64,000 nt of DNA, taken from positions 10,776,412 through 10,840,411 of the forward strand of contig CM043965.1 of the NCBI GenBank assembly GCA_014529385.2, read 5' to 3'. Source of the stretch: Adiantum capillus-veneris (lineage: Eukaryota; Streptophyta; Polypodiopsida; Polypodiales; Pteridaceae). Below the pieces are notes generated by a model, which was given only the letters and a program-made list of their open reading frames with translations, was not told the DNA's origin and made no database searches. Position 1 is the stretch's first letter. Each line of letters opens with the position of its first letter. The translations under genes and the position numbers were made by a program. Below, piece after piece: positions 1 to 12,859 of this stretch.

Positions 1-631
<631 letters not shown>

Positions 632-700
632 CCTCCCTATCCCAGGCACCAACCACAATGAGTCGCTAGTAGGCCCATTGTGAATGGGCCTACTACCTTA

Positions 701-2143
701 TTAGAGAAATGAGATTTCTTGGTTAAAGTGTAACCCAGGCAAGTCATGCTGAGTAAAATTTTGTACTATTTGTTTTCTATTAAATCCGTTACGGCAATAT
801 TTCCCTATTAGTAGTTTATATATTCCCAAGCAAGGAGATAGTTGGAAGAGGAGTAGATGATTAAATACAGCAGGCTGATACAAGTGCTAATCGCTGCTTT
901 GTGAGGCCTATTACTATTCCTCTTAATGAACTCCAAAGTTGGCAGTTTAAGGAGATCTCTTTTCCACACATTCCTTAGGTCGTATCCTCCAACAGAAGGA
1001 ATATGAAGGGAGATAGAAACATTAAGGAAACTTACCGAAGTGCAAAAAGCCCCATTGAGTGTTATGAAATTCTGTAAAGAAGTAGGATCAATCTTTAGAT
1101 AGTGAGGGTAAATCAGGCAGATTTCCTCGAGGAAAGCTTTATTGTTGATGCTTGGTATGTCATCCATATATATGTAAGTATGTCTGAACAGTGAAAGTTT
1201 ATCCTTCCTATATTCCATGGCTTGGAGAAACCATTTGTATTTGAAGACGGTCAAGTAAATATTACACATAAGCGGAGAACACGAGAACCCCATGGGGATG
1301 CCTAGGCATTGGTTGAAACAGAGTCCATCAAAAACTATAGTACAGTTATTAAAGCAACCATGAGATGTAGAGGCAAAGCTTCTCTTCATTGAAGTGTAAG
1401 GGGTGTACGGAGTAAGTCTTTTTTAACCACCTAGGTTTTTTGGAAAGTGAAATGTAGAAAAGAAACTTCTTTTTTGCATTGGAGAAAGCCATTTTAATCA
1501 CCTTGGCTAGAACATTCTTAAGGCCAAGATCCCCATCAAGGGGGATGTTTTCATAGCATTGTGTGATATCTGTTGAAAAAATGTGGAAGATTTGCTGAAG
1601 GAGGTTAAGCGAGACCTCAGAAGAGTTTTTTGTTAGCCAGAAGGGGTTGTATTGTATTTGTAGGAGGTCGTGGCGGATTTTCTGTTTAGTGGCACAAATA
1701 AGTTCTAACTCAGCTAGTACTAGGTCAAGGCAAAGAGTGATATCCTTGGTGATATCAATAAACATACCATTGGAAGTGTTAGATATCCATCTGAGCTTAT
1801 GCTTATGTATCTTATAGGTGTAAAACAATACTGGTAGCTTAGTATTCTGTACAAAATAGCCTAGATTCCCTAACTCTTTTGAGATGTTACTGGTAACTGT
1901 TTGTAATAAAGAGTTAATTCTAAAGAATTCTTTTCCAGACACCCGATCCGCTGGCAGCTGCCAAGCTAGGTTTTTGTAGATAAGAGTGGGACATTTAGAG
2001 CTTTTTTCAAGTCCGAATATGAACCATTTATTAGAAATATTTTGAAAATCAAGAGCAAGTTGTGATGTAAGCCAGGAGTCATCAGCGGATAACCATTTTC
2101 TAGGAATTTGTGATATTTTCTGAAAGAAACATTCTTTCACCAC
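701..2143 (-). pseudogene. Penelope-like reverse transcriptase, decayed
   Basis: Three overlapping minus-strand frames (2143-1349, 1389-808, 883-701) read as one reverse transcriptase after two frameshifts. The first frame has a KIHK segment followed by an Arg-Trp-Ile block, an FWLTKNS segment, and then TDITQCYENIP, which matches the first catalytic-Asp block of RT. The second has GIPMGFSCSPL, the finger/palm block, and YMDDI, the catalytic Asp pair, followed by an INN..F....IYP block. The third resembles the C-terminal end of such proteins. This block order and wording is typical of Penelope-like elements, in particular the group whose RT carries an FW..NS motif before the first Asp block (Naiad/Chlamys type, by family knowledge). 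I could not find a GIY-YIG endonuclease. The frameshifts and the lack of a clear start show that the copy is dead. Confidence 0.68.
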
Positions 2144-2834
2144 TTTAGTTAAGTCCAGTAGGACTGTCTTCTCCAGTCGGAGAGAACTGACAAGGTCAGT
2201 TAGGCAGCTTATTACACTGTGTCTGATAGAGCAAGGAAAGGGTTTTTGGGAGAGTTAGGTATGTGATTGAGCCCATTGTCCAAGAATCTATGTACTTTAA
2301 TATTCTCAATAATGCTAAATATCACAAGTACAAATGTGCATACCATTTGTATGAAACATCTTGCAGAATGTGGTAAACTGATAGCATGTACATTCGAGAG
2401 CAGATTCATGCCGAAGAAAATCATTACTATAAACCAAGTTTTTTACGGGTTGTTGATACATCCATCCAATGAGTATATTATCCAGTAATTTTTGATTGCC
2501 AAAAAGGAGGTCAAAAGCACTCACAAAAAAGGGTTTTACGTTGTATCCAATCGAGAAGTACATTGTGGAAGAGACGGTGTATGTAGAAATAACCTTGGTT
2601 TGGAGCAACCTTGTTGAGAGTTCTTCGATCGCAAGGGCTTGTAGTAACCTGCAATACCACCAAGGATTACAATTCAAGAAAATTCCTGACGGGGGAGTTT
2701 CTGCATCTTCCCCTAGTGTAGCTACGAGCCTTCCCCTGGTTAGAGGAAGAGCTAGGAGTTAAAAAACAAGTAAAGGAGTTGGGGGTAGTAAGAGAGTTGG
2801 GTCTTTTCAGAGCAGGGGAATCACCCTCATCAAT
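2144..2834 (-). other. Broken coding-like stretch between RT and upstream protein
   Basis: Minus-strand frames of 60-120 codons overlap here, including a Ser/Arg-rich piece near 2690-2800, but I cannot join them into a recognisable domain. It probably belongs to the same decayed element as the RT, because it lies between the RT and another broken protein on the same strand. Confidence 0.3.
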
Positions 2835-3860
2835 TCATGGTTTGAGTAATCTAGTGATGATATTAACACCTTTGTAGTTAGCATAAGTAGTTAGGTAGAT
2901 CCCTGGTTCATCAAATTTCAGTTCTTTTAAGATATCCAACATTAAGCCACGAAAGATGTTAAAGGAAATCTGAGCAATTACTATCTGTTTAGCTTGGCCA
3001 CCCAACCAAGAGCATATAAGAGAGAGGTGAAAATCCACTAGTTTTTCCGAGAAGAGTAGGTCAAGATGGTTGAGAATGAACCAAATGGCATGATCAAACC
3101 ACATGATGCTGGATTTGCAAGAGGCTTTAGGGTCAAGAAATCAACGGGCACATTTTACATAAGGCCAAAAAATATTCCAGATGGATTCTGTGTAGAAGTC
3201 CGGGTTACTTATAGCAAATTCCATGTTCCCTTTAGTACGGATGTAGAGGCCACTATTGGAAGGGCATTTAGAATGGTCAATGAGATTGAGGTTGAAGGGT
3301 GCTTTGATGAGCTCCCCTTTGTCAAGAAGTTGTCCACCTTTTAAGATCTTGAGTCTGCAGTCTTCCACAGTAGAGGCAGGGAGGTTGGCAAGGTACACCC
3401 GGGTTTCACTCAAAATGGGTGCTAAGAACGCCTTGTTGGGCAGGATCCAAAGCTGATGGTCGACCCCAAAAGATTCAATTTCAATATTTCTAACATGTAA
3501 GACAGAAAAAAGATTTTTGGCACCATTTCCAAGAGGTTAGATTCATTGAGGTAACAAAGAGTACTCTGAAATTCTTTGACGGCTTCAAGAGCCGCACTAT
3601 CTCTACAAAAGATACCACCAGTTTGAGGGATAGTCGGGGTAGCCAGTGTACAAACAAAAGATGGATTGAGGCCGCACAACTTCCTTTAAATTAGCACCAG
3701 AGGAAGAGAATAGGGCAAGCTCTTGTTGGTATTGTGAAAAAAGTATGGGAAGTTGGGCTATGTACTGGGCAATCAAATTTACCCCTTCCTTGGAGTCCTT
3801 CTCCAAGGTAGCCAAAACTTTAACCCAATCATTAAAAGACAACATGTGTAAGATAGACAT
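2835..3860 (-). pseudogene. Unrecognised broken protein upstream of the Penelope-like RT
   Basis: Minus-strand frames 3860-3603, 3679-3422, 3413-3141 and 3104-2835 read as successive parts of one protein of roughly 300 residues. The last two share a frame and are separated by one stop near 3138. Visible features are an N-terminal helix-like part (LPILFSQYQQELALF), a segment VYLANLPASTVEDCRLKILKG, a Pro-Phe-Asn block, a Trp/Phe-rich middle, and a C-terminal GIYLTTYANYKG. I do not recognise the family. It is not an obvious gag, protease or GIY-YIG endonuclease, despite a chance Gly-Ile-Tyr near the end. Its position immediately 5' of the RT suggests ORF1 of that element, or a host gene fragment it inserted into. 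Confidence 0.4.
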
Positions 3861-5237
3861 TTTCTTGTCTAAGGTAAGAGCTCAGTCATATATTAGTTGA
3901 GAGGCATCCAAGCTGTTAATACATCTGAGGACAAGAGACGTGGCCACCGAGAGGGTCTCAGAGGTCAATTCCAATCCTTGTGAGAGAGTAAGAGTCTGCA
4001 ATATTTCAAAAAAGTTTAGTGAGGTTACATTTACTTACAGTAGTAAGTAATACAATCCTTATCCACAATACAGCATAGTAGGTACTATAAAATAATGAGC
4101 ATGTACAATGGTCAATGTGAAATGCTTATAAAGCTAGCAAGATATGAAGCCATCTGAACATATGATTTGCATGCAAAAGATGTCGGTCTATAGAAAATCC
4201 CCAAAGCTCTAGCAGAGATTGTTATTTTTCCGTGCTTCAACCATTTTAATTCCTAAACTCTTAGTTGTATGTATAAATATTGTAAGGGCCTTCTCCTAGC
4301 CCTTACGCGAGGCCAACACATCTTAGCCACCGACTTAGAAACTGAAAAAGAAAAGGAAAATAATAGGAAAAAAAAACGTTCGAGAAAATTCGGACTCAAT
4401 TTAAGCACCAAAGTATACTCACGAGACACTTCCGGCTTATGCCATGGGAACATGGACGTAACCAATGCATAGGAAATTAGCTTTTCATTTTGAGAAAAAT
4501 TAGCATAAAGGAAAAGATAAGATATGGGGGGGGGGGGGGAAAGATAAAGGAGAAAAGGAGAAGATAAGGATAAAGTGAGTAAGTAACTTGTTGAGAAAGT
4601 TTTGATAAGCAAAATAAGCTATCAAGATAAGGAAAAGCACTTATCAAAAATGTACATAAAGAGAGGGCTTCTCTTCTCTATTTTTTTTAATTCCTCTCCT
4701 TCATTTTCTCAAGGTGCAAACTTCAGAGTAAGCTTGAGAAAGCCATAGCCAAACCTCTTTCACACACACGCACATCTCTCCAAGAAAAGCCATGGCCAAA
4801 CCCTAATCAATTTTGTCAAAAACTTGATCTTCTTCTTTACACTACACTCTCCCTCTCCTCTCTCCTAATTCTCAATATTCCCATAGCTTGAATCCCCTTT
4901 GCCTCTTACCATTCTCTCATTCCAAGTAGCCAAATTGGTGGTCTTCAAGCGAAGTGAAGAGCCGACTACATCCAAAGCAAGGAGAAGACTAGACCATACA
5001 CACCCTAAAGTAATGTTTTCTTGTTTTTTTAATGCTATTGCCCTTGCTTGAAAGTGAATTACTTTCATGCTTACATAAATTTATTCTTAAGCTCTCATTT
5101 TTCCATAAGCAAGTCTTTTGTTTGGGAAGAAGAAATAACTACTTAATTTTATTGTTTTCCTCTAATTATGGTTCATTACTAATTATAACTAACCATGTTG
5201 CTAACAACTAACCCCAATGTTATTTCAAGTTCCGTTG
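3861..5237. other. AT-rich spacer, possible old LTR-like start near 4278
   Basis: No gene is visible. An 8-bp inverted repeat (GTAAGGGC near 4280 and GCCCTTAC near 4300) begins with TGTAAGG, which could be an LTR edge, but I found no partner copy. A G-homopolymer lies at about 4527-4539 and a T-run near 4680. Confidence 0.35.
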
Positions 5238-5517
5238 TTTCAAGTTCTCTAGATTACCAGATTAATATGGCATAAAGAGAGTAGAAAGCACTCTCTTTAA
5301 CCATAGGTGATTGGAGATCATAATTATATTTCAAGTTCCGTTCTCTAGATTACCAGACTAATATGGCATAGAGAGAGTAGAAAGAACTCTCTTTAACCAT
5401 GGGTGAATGGAGATCATACTTATAATTCAAGTTCCGTTCTCTAGATTACCAAACTAATATGGCATAAAGAGAGTAGAAAGAACTCTCTTTAACCATAGGT
5501 GATTGGAGATCATACTA
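5238..5517 (+). repeat. Three tandem copies of a 96-bp repeat
   Basis: The CTCTAGATT anchor recurs at 5247, 5343 and 5439, exactly 96 bp apart. The copies differ by only a few bases. Each contains the inverted repeat AAAGAGAGT...ACTCTCTTT (9-bp stem, short purine loop), so each unit could fold as a hairpin. Confidence 0.92.
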
Positions 5518-8500
5518 AAATAACATGCATATTGGACGATGATTAGTATCTATGTTGCGTACCCTTAAACCCCACCACAAATATCTTTTTCTATTTTTAA
5601 GATGCACGAGATAATTTCCACATAATCACCAAAAAAAATTTGAATTAACCATTCTATTCAAAGTGGCATTATAATTTACTCTAAAAAAATTCTCTTATGA
5701 AAGGTTCACAAGCTTCTCTTTAATTTTAAGAAATAGGATTTTTCTTCTTTCAAAGAGAAAAAGAGCATGTGTGTAAGGTTTGTTTAGTGATACAAATAAG
5801 TTAATACTAATTCTCTCAAGGAAAGTTAAGTTTTGAAGGGTAGCACTATCTTAATCAAAGGAGTTTTTACTTGGAAGTGAAAATTTTCTTCCAATTAAGG
5901 TTATCCCCCCCCTCTTATCAATTGGAAAGTCCCGAAACCATAAGCCTCTTCTAACCACATAATTAATCCTCTCCACGGTCGCAAAGGTATGCCTAAATCC
6001 CTTCTTAAAGAATAATTTCTTAATCATTCATACACTATGCATGAGCATTTTTCACTATACTAGCATGTCCACTCTTAGGAACTTCGCATTTTTTTTACGC
6101 TTACACTACCATGCATGGAAGGGTTTCACTCTTTCATAAACACTAAAAGGAAGTTTCATGATTGTTTGTCTCAAGATTGCAAGTTGGTGCATTCAAAGTT
6201 GTGCATTTACCACGCATAGATCACACCAAAGCACAAACTCATTGTAGAAATCATATGCATTGATCACTTTAAATTTGTCTACTTTCAAGTTGTTTTGCAA
6301 TTTCGAAGGGGGGAGTAAGAGGATAGCTTCACGGATGTCGTGACCATGTTTCTTGAACATAAAACTCTCATCGCTTCCATGGAAATGCCCCATGGATGGC
6401 AAATTATGCAAAGGGATCTAAATGGGATTCATCAAAGTCGGGGTTAACTTCAAACTAACGTCAAGACAAAATCTTAAACCTTCAAGAGACTCGTTGTATT
6501 TCTTAAGGTCTTGTTTGATTAAAAATTAAAATAAAGTAGGAACTAAGAGATTATAACTCAAAGAACTTTACCAAGAATATTTGACGTGGATAACCTTAGC
6601 ATAACATAGAATATTTAAGTGTGAACTTTATCTCACATGCTTGGAAAAGGCCGACGCAGGTGTTTACTTATGGGATACAACGGGGGATGGTTATTTTCGG
6701 CTAGGACTTGTAATCGTTGGTCATGTTTTGAGCTCGGGTTCGTTCACTGTCCTAGAAATGGGATAGGGACCCGCGGGTGATAGGGACCCACAAATGCGTT
6801 TGGATCGGCATAGTCCGAGTAGGCCTGATGCCGATGAGAAAAGGCGGAAGAAAAATGGATTCATGAAGGGAAGAGGATAAGCGAGGAGGATGTGATTTAA
6901 TTACGGAACTCTACTAATTGTTTGGTAAAAAGGAACCTTGGAAAGGCTAGAAACCTAAATGGGCTATTCCGTAATTGTCCTCATCATCTGAACATCTGCT
7001 TCTCGGATTATTGCTTTAAAAAGATTCTAGAATTGATTATTTTTTTGTAAGCCTTTTCCACACAAGATAAAGAAAAATAAGAATTGGAAATTGTGTCAAG
7101 GTGCCACCTCCACACGTGGTGGACGAGACAGGATACCCAAGTCCTGGGACAAGGATAGGGATATGCTTGGAGGAGTATATGTGATTGCTTGAAAGATTAC
7201 TAAATAATTTTATTAATACTTAAGGAAAAAAAAGAAAGTAAAATATTCTAAAAGGAAAAGGTGGGAACGACCTAAGAAATGCACACTTGCAAGGGTATGC
7301 AATAGTTTGCATAATGCTTGAAATGTACTCTTGGTTTGACATGTTTGGAATATTTTTTTCTAGTATCATAGTACTACCTTGAAAGGGTGAATTTATCAAA
7401 TGATTCGGTGGGTGGGTGGATTTCAAAGGATTAATTTGTTGGCCAGAAAGTTGAACCCAATTTTATGTTGTCCATTAAGTTAAGATCTGGGGGAAAGGAT
7501 CTCGATCTATGGAGTGGGGATTAAACTTGAGAACGAGGGCTTTGTGTAGTTATTCAATACACGCATCTTAGGGGAATGAACTGACGGCTGTGCTCGGTCA
7601 TAGGCGAGAAAAAAGCTTCACTGACCTTGAACCAAGGATGAATTAGAGGACTCCCACCAATTGAACCTGGAAGGTTAAGTTCACATTTAGTCTGATAACT
7701 TTGACTATAAATTTTCAAAGCAATAAGGAAAGATATTTTGAGGTTAAGGTTTTGTAAGTGAAAAGTGAATGTTATCACCCCCTTGAGTTGGCATCAAAGA
7801 GCGGGAGGAGTCCTGTCTTGGTGTTGGCGGCCTCAAGCGGAAGGGATGTCAAGAATCGTGGTGTATCCATTAGGAGATAGTGCAGCCGACGGTCGCTAGC
7901 ATGGCCCTCACAAATATGATGGCATAGCCACATCTTAAGGATGATAAGGGACTTGGCCCACTATCTTCTACCATAACAAGAACCTAACATACCATAATCC
8001 GAGTAGCTACACTCATGCATCTCTCCGTGCATGCCCCATCATGTGAGGGAGCCTGTAGCAAGAACAATTGACTCACACTTTGGCTAACACTATACCAACT
8101 TTGGTCTTCACTTATTTACTAGCCTTTAGTTGAGTTTATTGTCCTACCATGGAGCTTAGGACAGCACCGTAACCTGCTCTTTGCGCATGATAGTTTCCTT
8201 GATTGTGATGATGCATGTATCCACTACCTCGTGCGAATGATAAATGTACATGACAAGTCACCGAGACAAAGCATGTGTTTCGATTAAAATTTTCAGTATT
8301 ACCAAACACTTATTCTCCTCGTTAGACATGTACATACACCCATGGAAATTATGGCATCATTATTAGTTTTCTTGTACACTTACTAATACTACTTCGTAAG
8401 ATATGTGCCCTTGAGCTTCTCTTCCTTCTTCTCCAAGATTTGCATGCATTTCCACAACTCTAAATCCAACAAGAGCACCTACCAACAAGGGTGCCATGTG

Positions 8501-9374
8501 AGGATTTGCAACTATGGAGAGACAATAGTTTGTATCCAAGTAGCCTCTGTAGGCATAAAGGGAGGAATCTTAAACTCTAGTGAGTTTTCTCGAGCAATCC
8601 CTAAACCGAGCAAAACACAGAAAAAATACTTGAAAAATCACAGAGCATTGAGGGTGTTTTCATTACTTTTAAGCATCATAATGAGAGGGTGAAAGTATGT
8701 GTTTCTATCTAGTTCAAACTTTTTTTGTTAGATGTTAGGCCTTGCTTGCCAACATAATGAAGTTGATGGATGTTCTCAAACCACGGTGAACATTCAAAAA
8801 GAAAATGTATATTCACAACTTGAAGACCCTATCCCTCCAACACCAAAAATCTCTGGTATATAAAATCTTTGACTTTTTTTATATATTAGCGTGTAATGAG
8901 GGTGAAGGAATATGAGCTTGATATCATGCAAGTAAGTTGGATAAATACACGGCTCCGTAGGCTCAATGCCAATATAGCCTTGCCGGAAAGATCATAGTCA
9001 TATGCATGTGTGGCAGAGAATTCTCATTCTTGCTTTTAATGGCATCGTACTATTAAACAACTTTGTTTGCAAGCCTTCTCATTTTCAGACAACCATTTAG
9101 GCACAGGCCAGGCAACATATTTGATACTACCTTTTGTGAACAAGTTTAGAGCAGGGTCACACTATCAATTACTTCTTCTAATAATTATGCCTTGGTGGTC
9201 ATGTGAGAGAAGGATTTGAGCATAGTAGAAATGTGCAACGGCTTTTGGAACTATGCATTGCAATTAAATGGGTTTGAGTGGTGCAGCTTTTATAAGATGT
9301 CCGATGATGCAAGCATGATATGGATTCCTAGAATTGGCTACATCACCTCCTTGCTCTCCTATGTGCAGGCCCAG

Positions 9375-9375
<1 letters not shown>
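5518..9375. other. AT-rich spacer without recognisable gene
   Basis: Short ORFs occur on both strands, but none shows a recognisable motif, a credible splice pattern or homology to other parts of the window. I also see no LTR pair, target duplication or RNA gene in these 3.9 kb. Confidence 0.45.

Positions 9376-9435
<60 letters not shown>
9376..9435 (+). repeat. (CT)n microsatellite, 60 bp
   Basis: Uninterrupted CT repeat. The Ser-Leu repeat ORFs crossing it are translations of the repeat. The 480 bp that follow hold no gene I can support. Confidence 0.97.
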
Positions 9436-9438
<3 letters not shown>

Positions 9439-9911
9439 GTTAGAGTTTCTCTTCCTCTTCTTCCGAGTCTTCTTCTCTCTCAATCAATTGATGATCTTGA
9501 ACCATCAAAAGGTAGCTTTCTCTAGCAACGCACACCAATGTGGATTGCTAGAGAGAGCATGTTATCGCCTCTTCTCTCTCTCTTTCTCTCTATCCCTCTT
9601 GGCTAGAAAAATATAATTTTCCTAACTAGTGAAAATACAGGAAAACTTGAAATTCTCATGGTTTTTAGGTCAAAATTTGAAGCTTTTAGCCATAGTTACA
9701 CCAAGACGTGTAAATTTCTTGAATTTCTCAACTGCAACCCCAAAATCTAACCAGGATTTTATAATTTCAATCGGTTAAAATACATTGGACCCATTTTTTC
9801 AGTTTGGAATTCTGCAGCATTCTCCCTCTCCTCATTTCTCTCTGTAGAATGATGAGCATGTGCACAAGAAGTAGGAAACAAAGGCTCATCACCGTTTACT
9901 AGTCAACCTAG

Positions 9912-9915
<4 letters not shown>

Positions 9916-10007
<92 letters not shown>
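9916..10007 (+). repeat. (TC)n microsatellite, about 92 bp
   Basis: Uninterrupted TC repeat, second of a cluster of CT-type microsatellites between 9.3 and 11.0 kb. Confidence 0.97.
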
Positions 10008-10009
<2 letters not shown>

Positions 10010-10840
10010 TATTAATATGATAATCTCTCTATAAATGAATTAACCTTTGCTCAATTAGGATTACGACTGCTATCCACATCATCAAGTTCGCATAAGTTTA
10101 TACTTCTCTTGAAGAACAAGAAGAGTGCCCACTACACCTTAGTAATCTTAGATTTCATATATAACTTGCCTACTACTGCTTCATACATCGCCATTGGCAA
10201 GCCTACAACATGCCACTATTGTGGGTTGCAAGGGGACAAACAAAGAAATTGAGGGCTACCCTCGTCGTTTGCACCAGCCTGTTCACAGATGAGGGTTGGC
10301 CCAAAGAGAGAGAGAGAGAGAGAGAGGGAGGGAGGTAGGGAGGGAGGGAGGGAGGGGGGGCTCTACCGTTGCCCCACAAGCCTCTCACCCCCGATCTTGC
10401 AAGATCATACTACCACGTCATCCCTTGCATGCATCGCTATTTACCTGGTGATCTATGCACGCATGCATCTGGTGAAGGCTCACAATCTTTCCCTCCACTT
10501 CCTTCACCTTGATGCAGGCCTCCCAACCTCCCTCATTCCTTCTACGCCGCCACGCTCCCTACTCCCAAAAGAATGCACCTCAAAGCAAATACCTTCAAAG
10601 CAGAATCCTCTGCATAACCCTTCAGCAATACGTTTTTCATTGTACGTGCGCGAGGAGCGGACTGTATCTGTGGTGGCTGCGAGTGAATCGTGAGGACAAG
10701 ACTCACATTCAGGGACTTGAGATCATGCCAATCAATCTAGTGAGGATGTTGCATGTGGTGGAGGCAGCCATGCCCGAAGGAAAGATGAAAGTAACACAAG
10801 TTGAGCTAGCTAAGGAGATCTCTCCACAGAGTGAATGACA
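10008..10840. other. Spacer with short GA/GGGA repeats
   Basis: A (GA)n then (GGGA)n tract lies at about 10304-10356. A 109-codon plus-strand ORF at 10509-10838 has no recognised motif and only a chance look, so I do not call it a gene. Confidence 0.4.
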
Positions 10841-10926
<86 letters not shown>

Positions 10927-10952
10927 TTATACATCAAGCATATATAGGTGCC

Positions 10953-11035
<83 letters not shown>

Positions 11036-11062
11036 TACATTACATCAAGCATATATAGGTGC
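10841..11062 (+). repeat. Duplicated compound microsatellite (CT)n(CA)n
   Basis: A compound unit of (CT)n, (CA)n and a unique tail ending ATCAAGCATATATAGGTGCC occurs twice in tandem with a period near 115 bp. The unique tail, about 25 bp, is essentially identical in both units, so this is a real duplication and not two independent microsatellites. Confidence 0.9.
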
Positions 11063-11418
11063 CAGCAATTGGTGGGCAAAAATCCATTGAACTTACTGAA
11101 GCCTCATGTGTTGATAAAATGAGTGACGTGATTATGAGAGGTGTGGATTGAGGTAGATTGCAATGTTCATTGACGGTGCATGCATTGACGGTGCACGTCA
11201 TTAGGAATTTCTTCTTTGAATTTATCTCAACTCGAATTTTGTTTCTTTGTGAAATTGATTTTTCCCAAACACCCTTGCGTAGGGAGCACAACAAGTAAAA
11301 CCCTTTGTATAAAAGGTCAATGGCAGCGCATCAAAGAATTACCTTATCCGTGTAGCGATGCATGCCAACGTGCGGTCCTAGCGGCAGGTAATGTGTAGGG
11401 AGGGCCAGGGTGGAGAAA

Positions 11419-11453
11419 CATACCGGAGGATGTGCACGTTTAGAGGGGGTGGA
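11419..11453 (+). other. Stray copy of the H polypurine-tract region
   Basis: These 35 bp match 19468-19502, the sequence just inside the right LTR of element H, with one mismatch. They include the polypurine tract AGAGGGGGTGGA. Such sequence belongs only at the 3' end of the internal region, yet here it lies directly outside the left LTR. Confidence 0.85.
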
Positions 11454-12280
11454 TGTCGTACTGTGACATGTACATAGTGGGAACACATGCTACAAGAGTT
11501 ATCTTGTAACTTTTTAGATACATAATTATATTTCCTATAATGTACATATGCATATTTAAGTATAATAATAAGCCTTCTATCTTATCCTATTATTTTTCTC
11601 AAGGGTAACATATCCTTACTTTACCATCAGAAAATACTATGGGAAAAGCATCAATAGCTCCGCCTCTTTAACTTGGGGCAAAAAGCATTGATTCTTTATT
11701 TCTACTATTTCATTATCATCTCACACCCTAGCTAGATCCTATATCTAGGGTAAACTCCAATATATATATATATTCTATGTATTTTTTATACTTTTCTTAT
11801 ATTTCTTTTTAAATAGCTACTAGGAGAGAATCAAATCCTAGTGGGACACTAGGTGGCATGATTTCAAAGATACACTTATTTTAATGCATTATTGCAAGCA
11901 TGGTTACAAAACTTTGTCAAGGAGAAATGTCATGCTTTCATATGGCATGAGGTGTCCTTGGGAATTAAATGAAAGTCAAGGCTAAGCAGACCACATGAAG
12001 ACTTTTGCTGCCATAAATGGACCCTATTTTGATGAATTTTTTACACAAGGTTCCAATCCGAATTGGAGAATGATTTTTAAATGAAAATCGTAGCTAATGA
12101 GCTGAAGTTTCTGCCCATGTTTTTATTTTTTTATTTGGAGCTACGATTAAGGAGATATGATCAAAATACTGGACCTCAGTCTGCCCACATCATGCAGGGA
12201 CAGCTCATTTCCAACTTTTCCAATTCCTGTTCACACTGGCTCCTCTCTTCTTGTGTAAACCCTTGTGGGTTCCCTTCACC

Positions 12281-12288
12281 TATAAAAG
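12281..12288 (+). promoter_or_regulatory. TATA box of the H LTR promoter
   Basis: TATAAAAG lies in a GC-richer setting within the LTR and recurs at 20330-20337 in the right LTR. It would start the genomic RNA near 12310, which places the two LTR small ORFs in the 5' leader ahead of gag. Confidence 0.6.
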
Positions 12289-12859
12289 GGGACCTCTTCT
12301 TCCTTGGAAGGAACTCAAGCATTCAAGCCATTGATGAGAGGAATTCTTGAGGGAGTGAGTAGTAATGCCTAATTGTACTTAGCCCCATTAACATAAGCCC
12401 AAGCCTACACTTTCTCCTAGAGGAAAACTAGCCATTCTTGTACGCCATCCTTGGAGGATCAAATCTAATCAAAGAAGGTGTTGTACTTGGCGTATCAATC
12501 AAAGTGGAATTATCCACTCTTCTTCTCTCTCCATCAATAATGGTGCCGAAGGGTTTCAAGTAAGATGTGTTCTACATTGATGTTTTCTTGATTTCTTGTC
12601 GTTTTCATTTTCATCTCTAATCCAACATATATATATATATATATCTAATCTCATCTCTTAAACCAAATCTATCTCTTTCACTCTTAGTAATTCATCCTCT
12701 CTACAAATTTTAGGTTCTCCTTGCTACAGGTACATCTCTCCCCGCAGTATCCTTATTGCCTACGGGCAACAATAGGGCTTGGGAGGGAAACTTCTCATCT
12801 CTTCACTTCTCTCATATCTACATTTTTCTCATATCTACATTTCTCACATACTATCCTAG

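Noticed and set aside
2835-2900. GIY-YIG endonuclease for the Penelope-like element, from GIYLTTYANYKG
   Set aside because: The second YIG motif and the conserved Arg and His are not visible at the right spacing.
12081-12350. 89-codon ORF in the upstream half of the H LTR
   Set aside because: It crosses the TATA box and has no paralogue or codon-level sign of selection, unlike the twin ORFs.
12540-12556. TGGTGCCGAAGG as an alternative primer-binding site, which would shorten the H LTR
   Set aside because: The identity between the two LTR copies continues for 950 bp past this point, and the TGTCG/CGACA ends fit the longer LTR.
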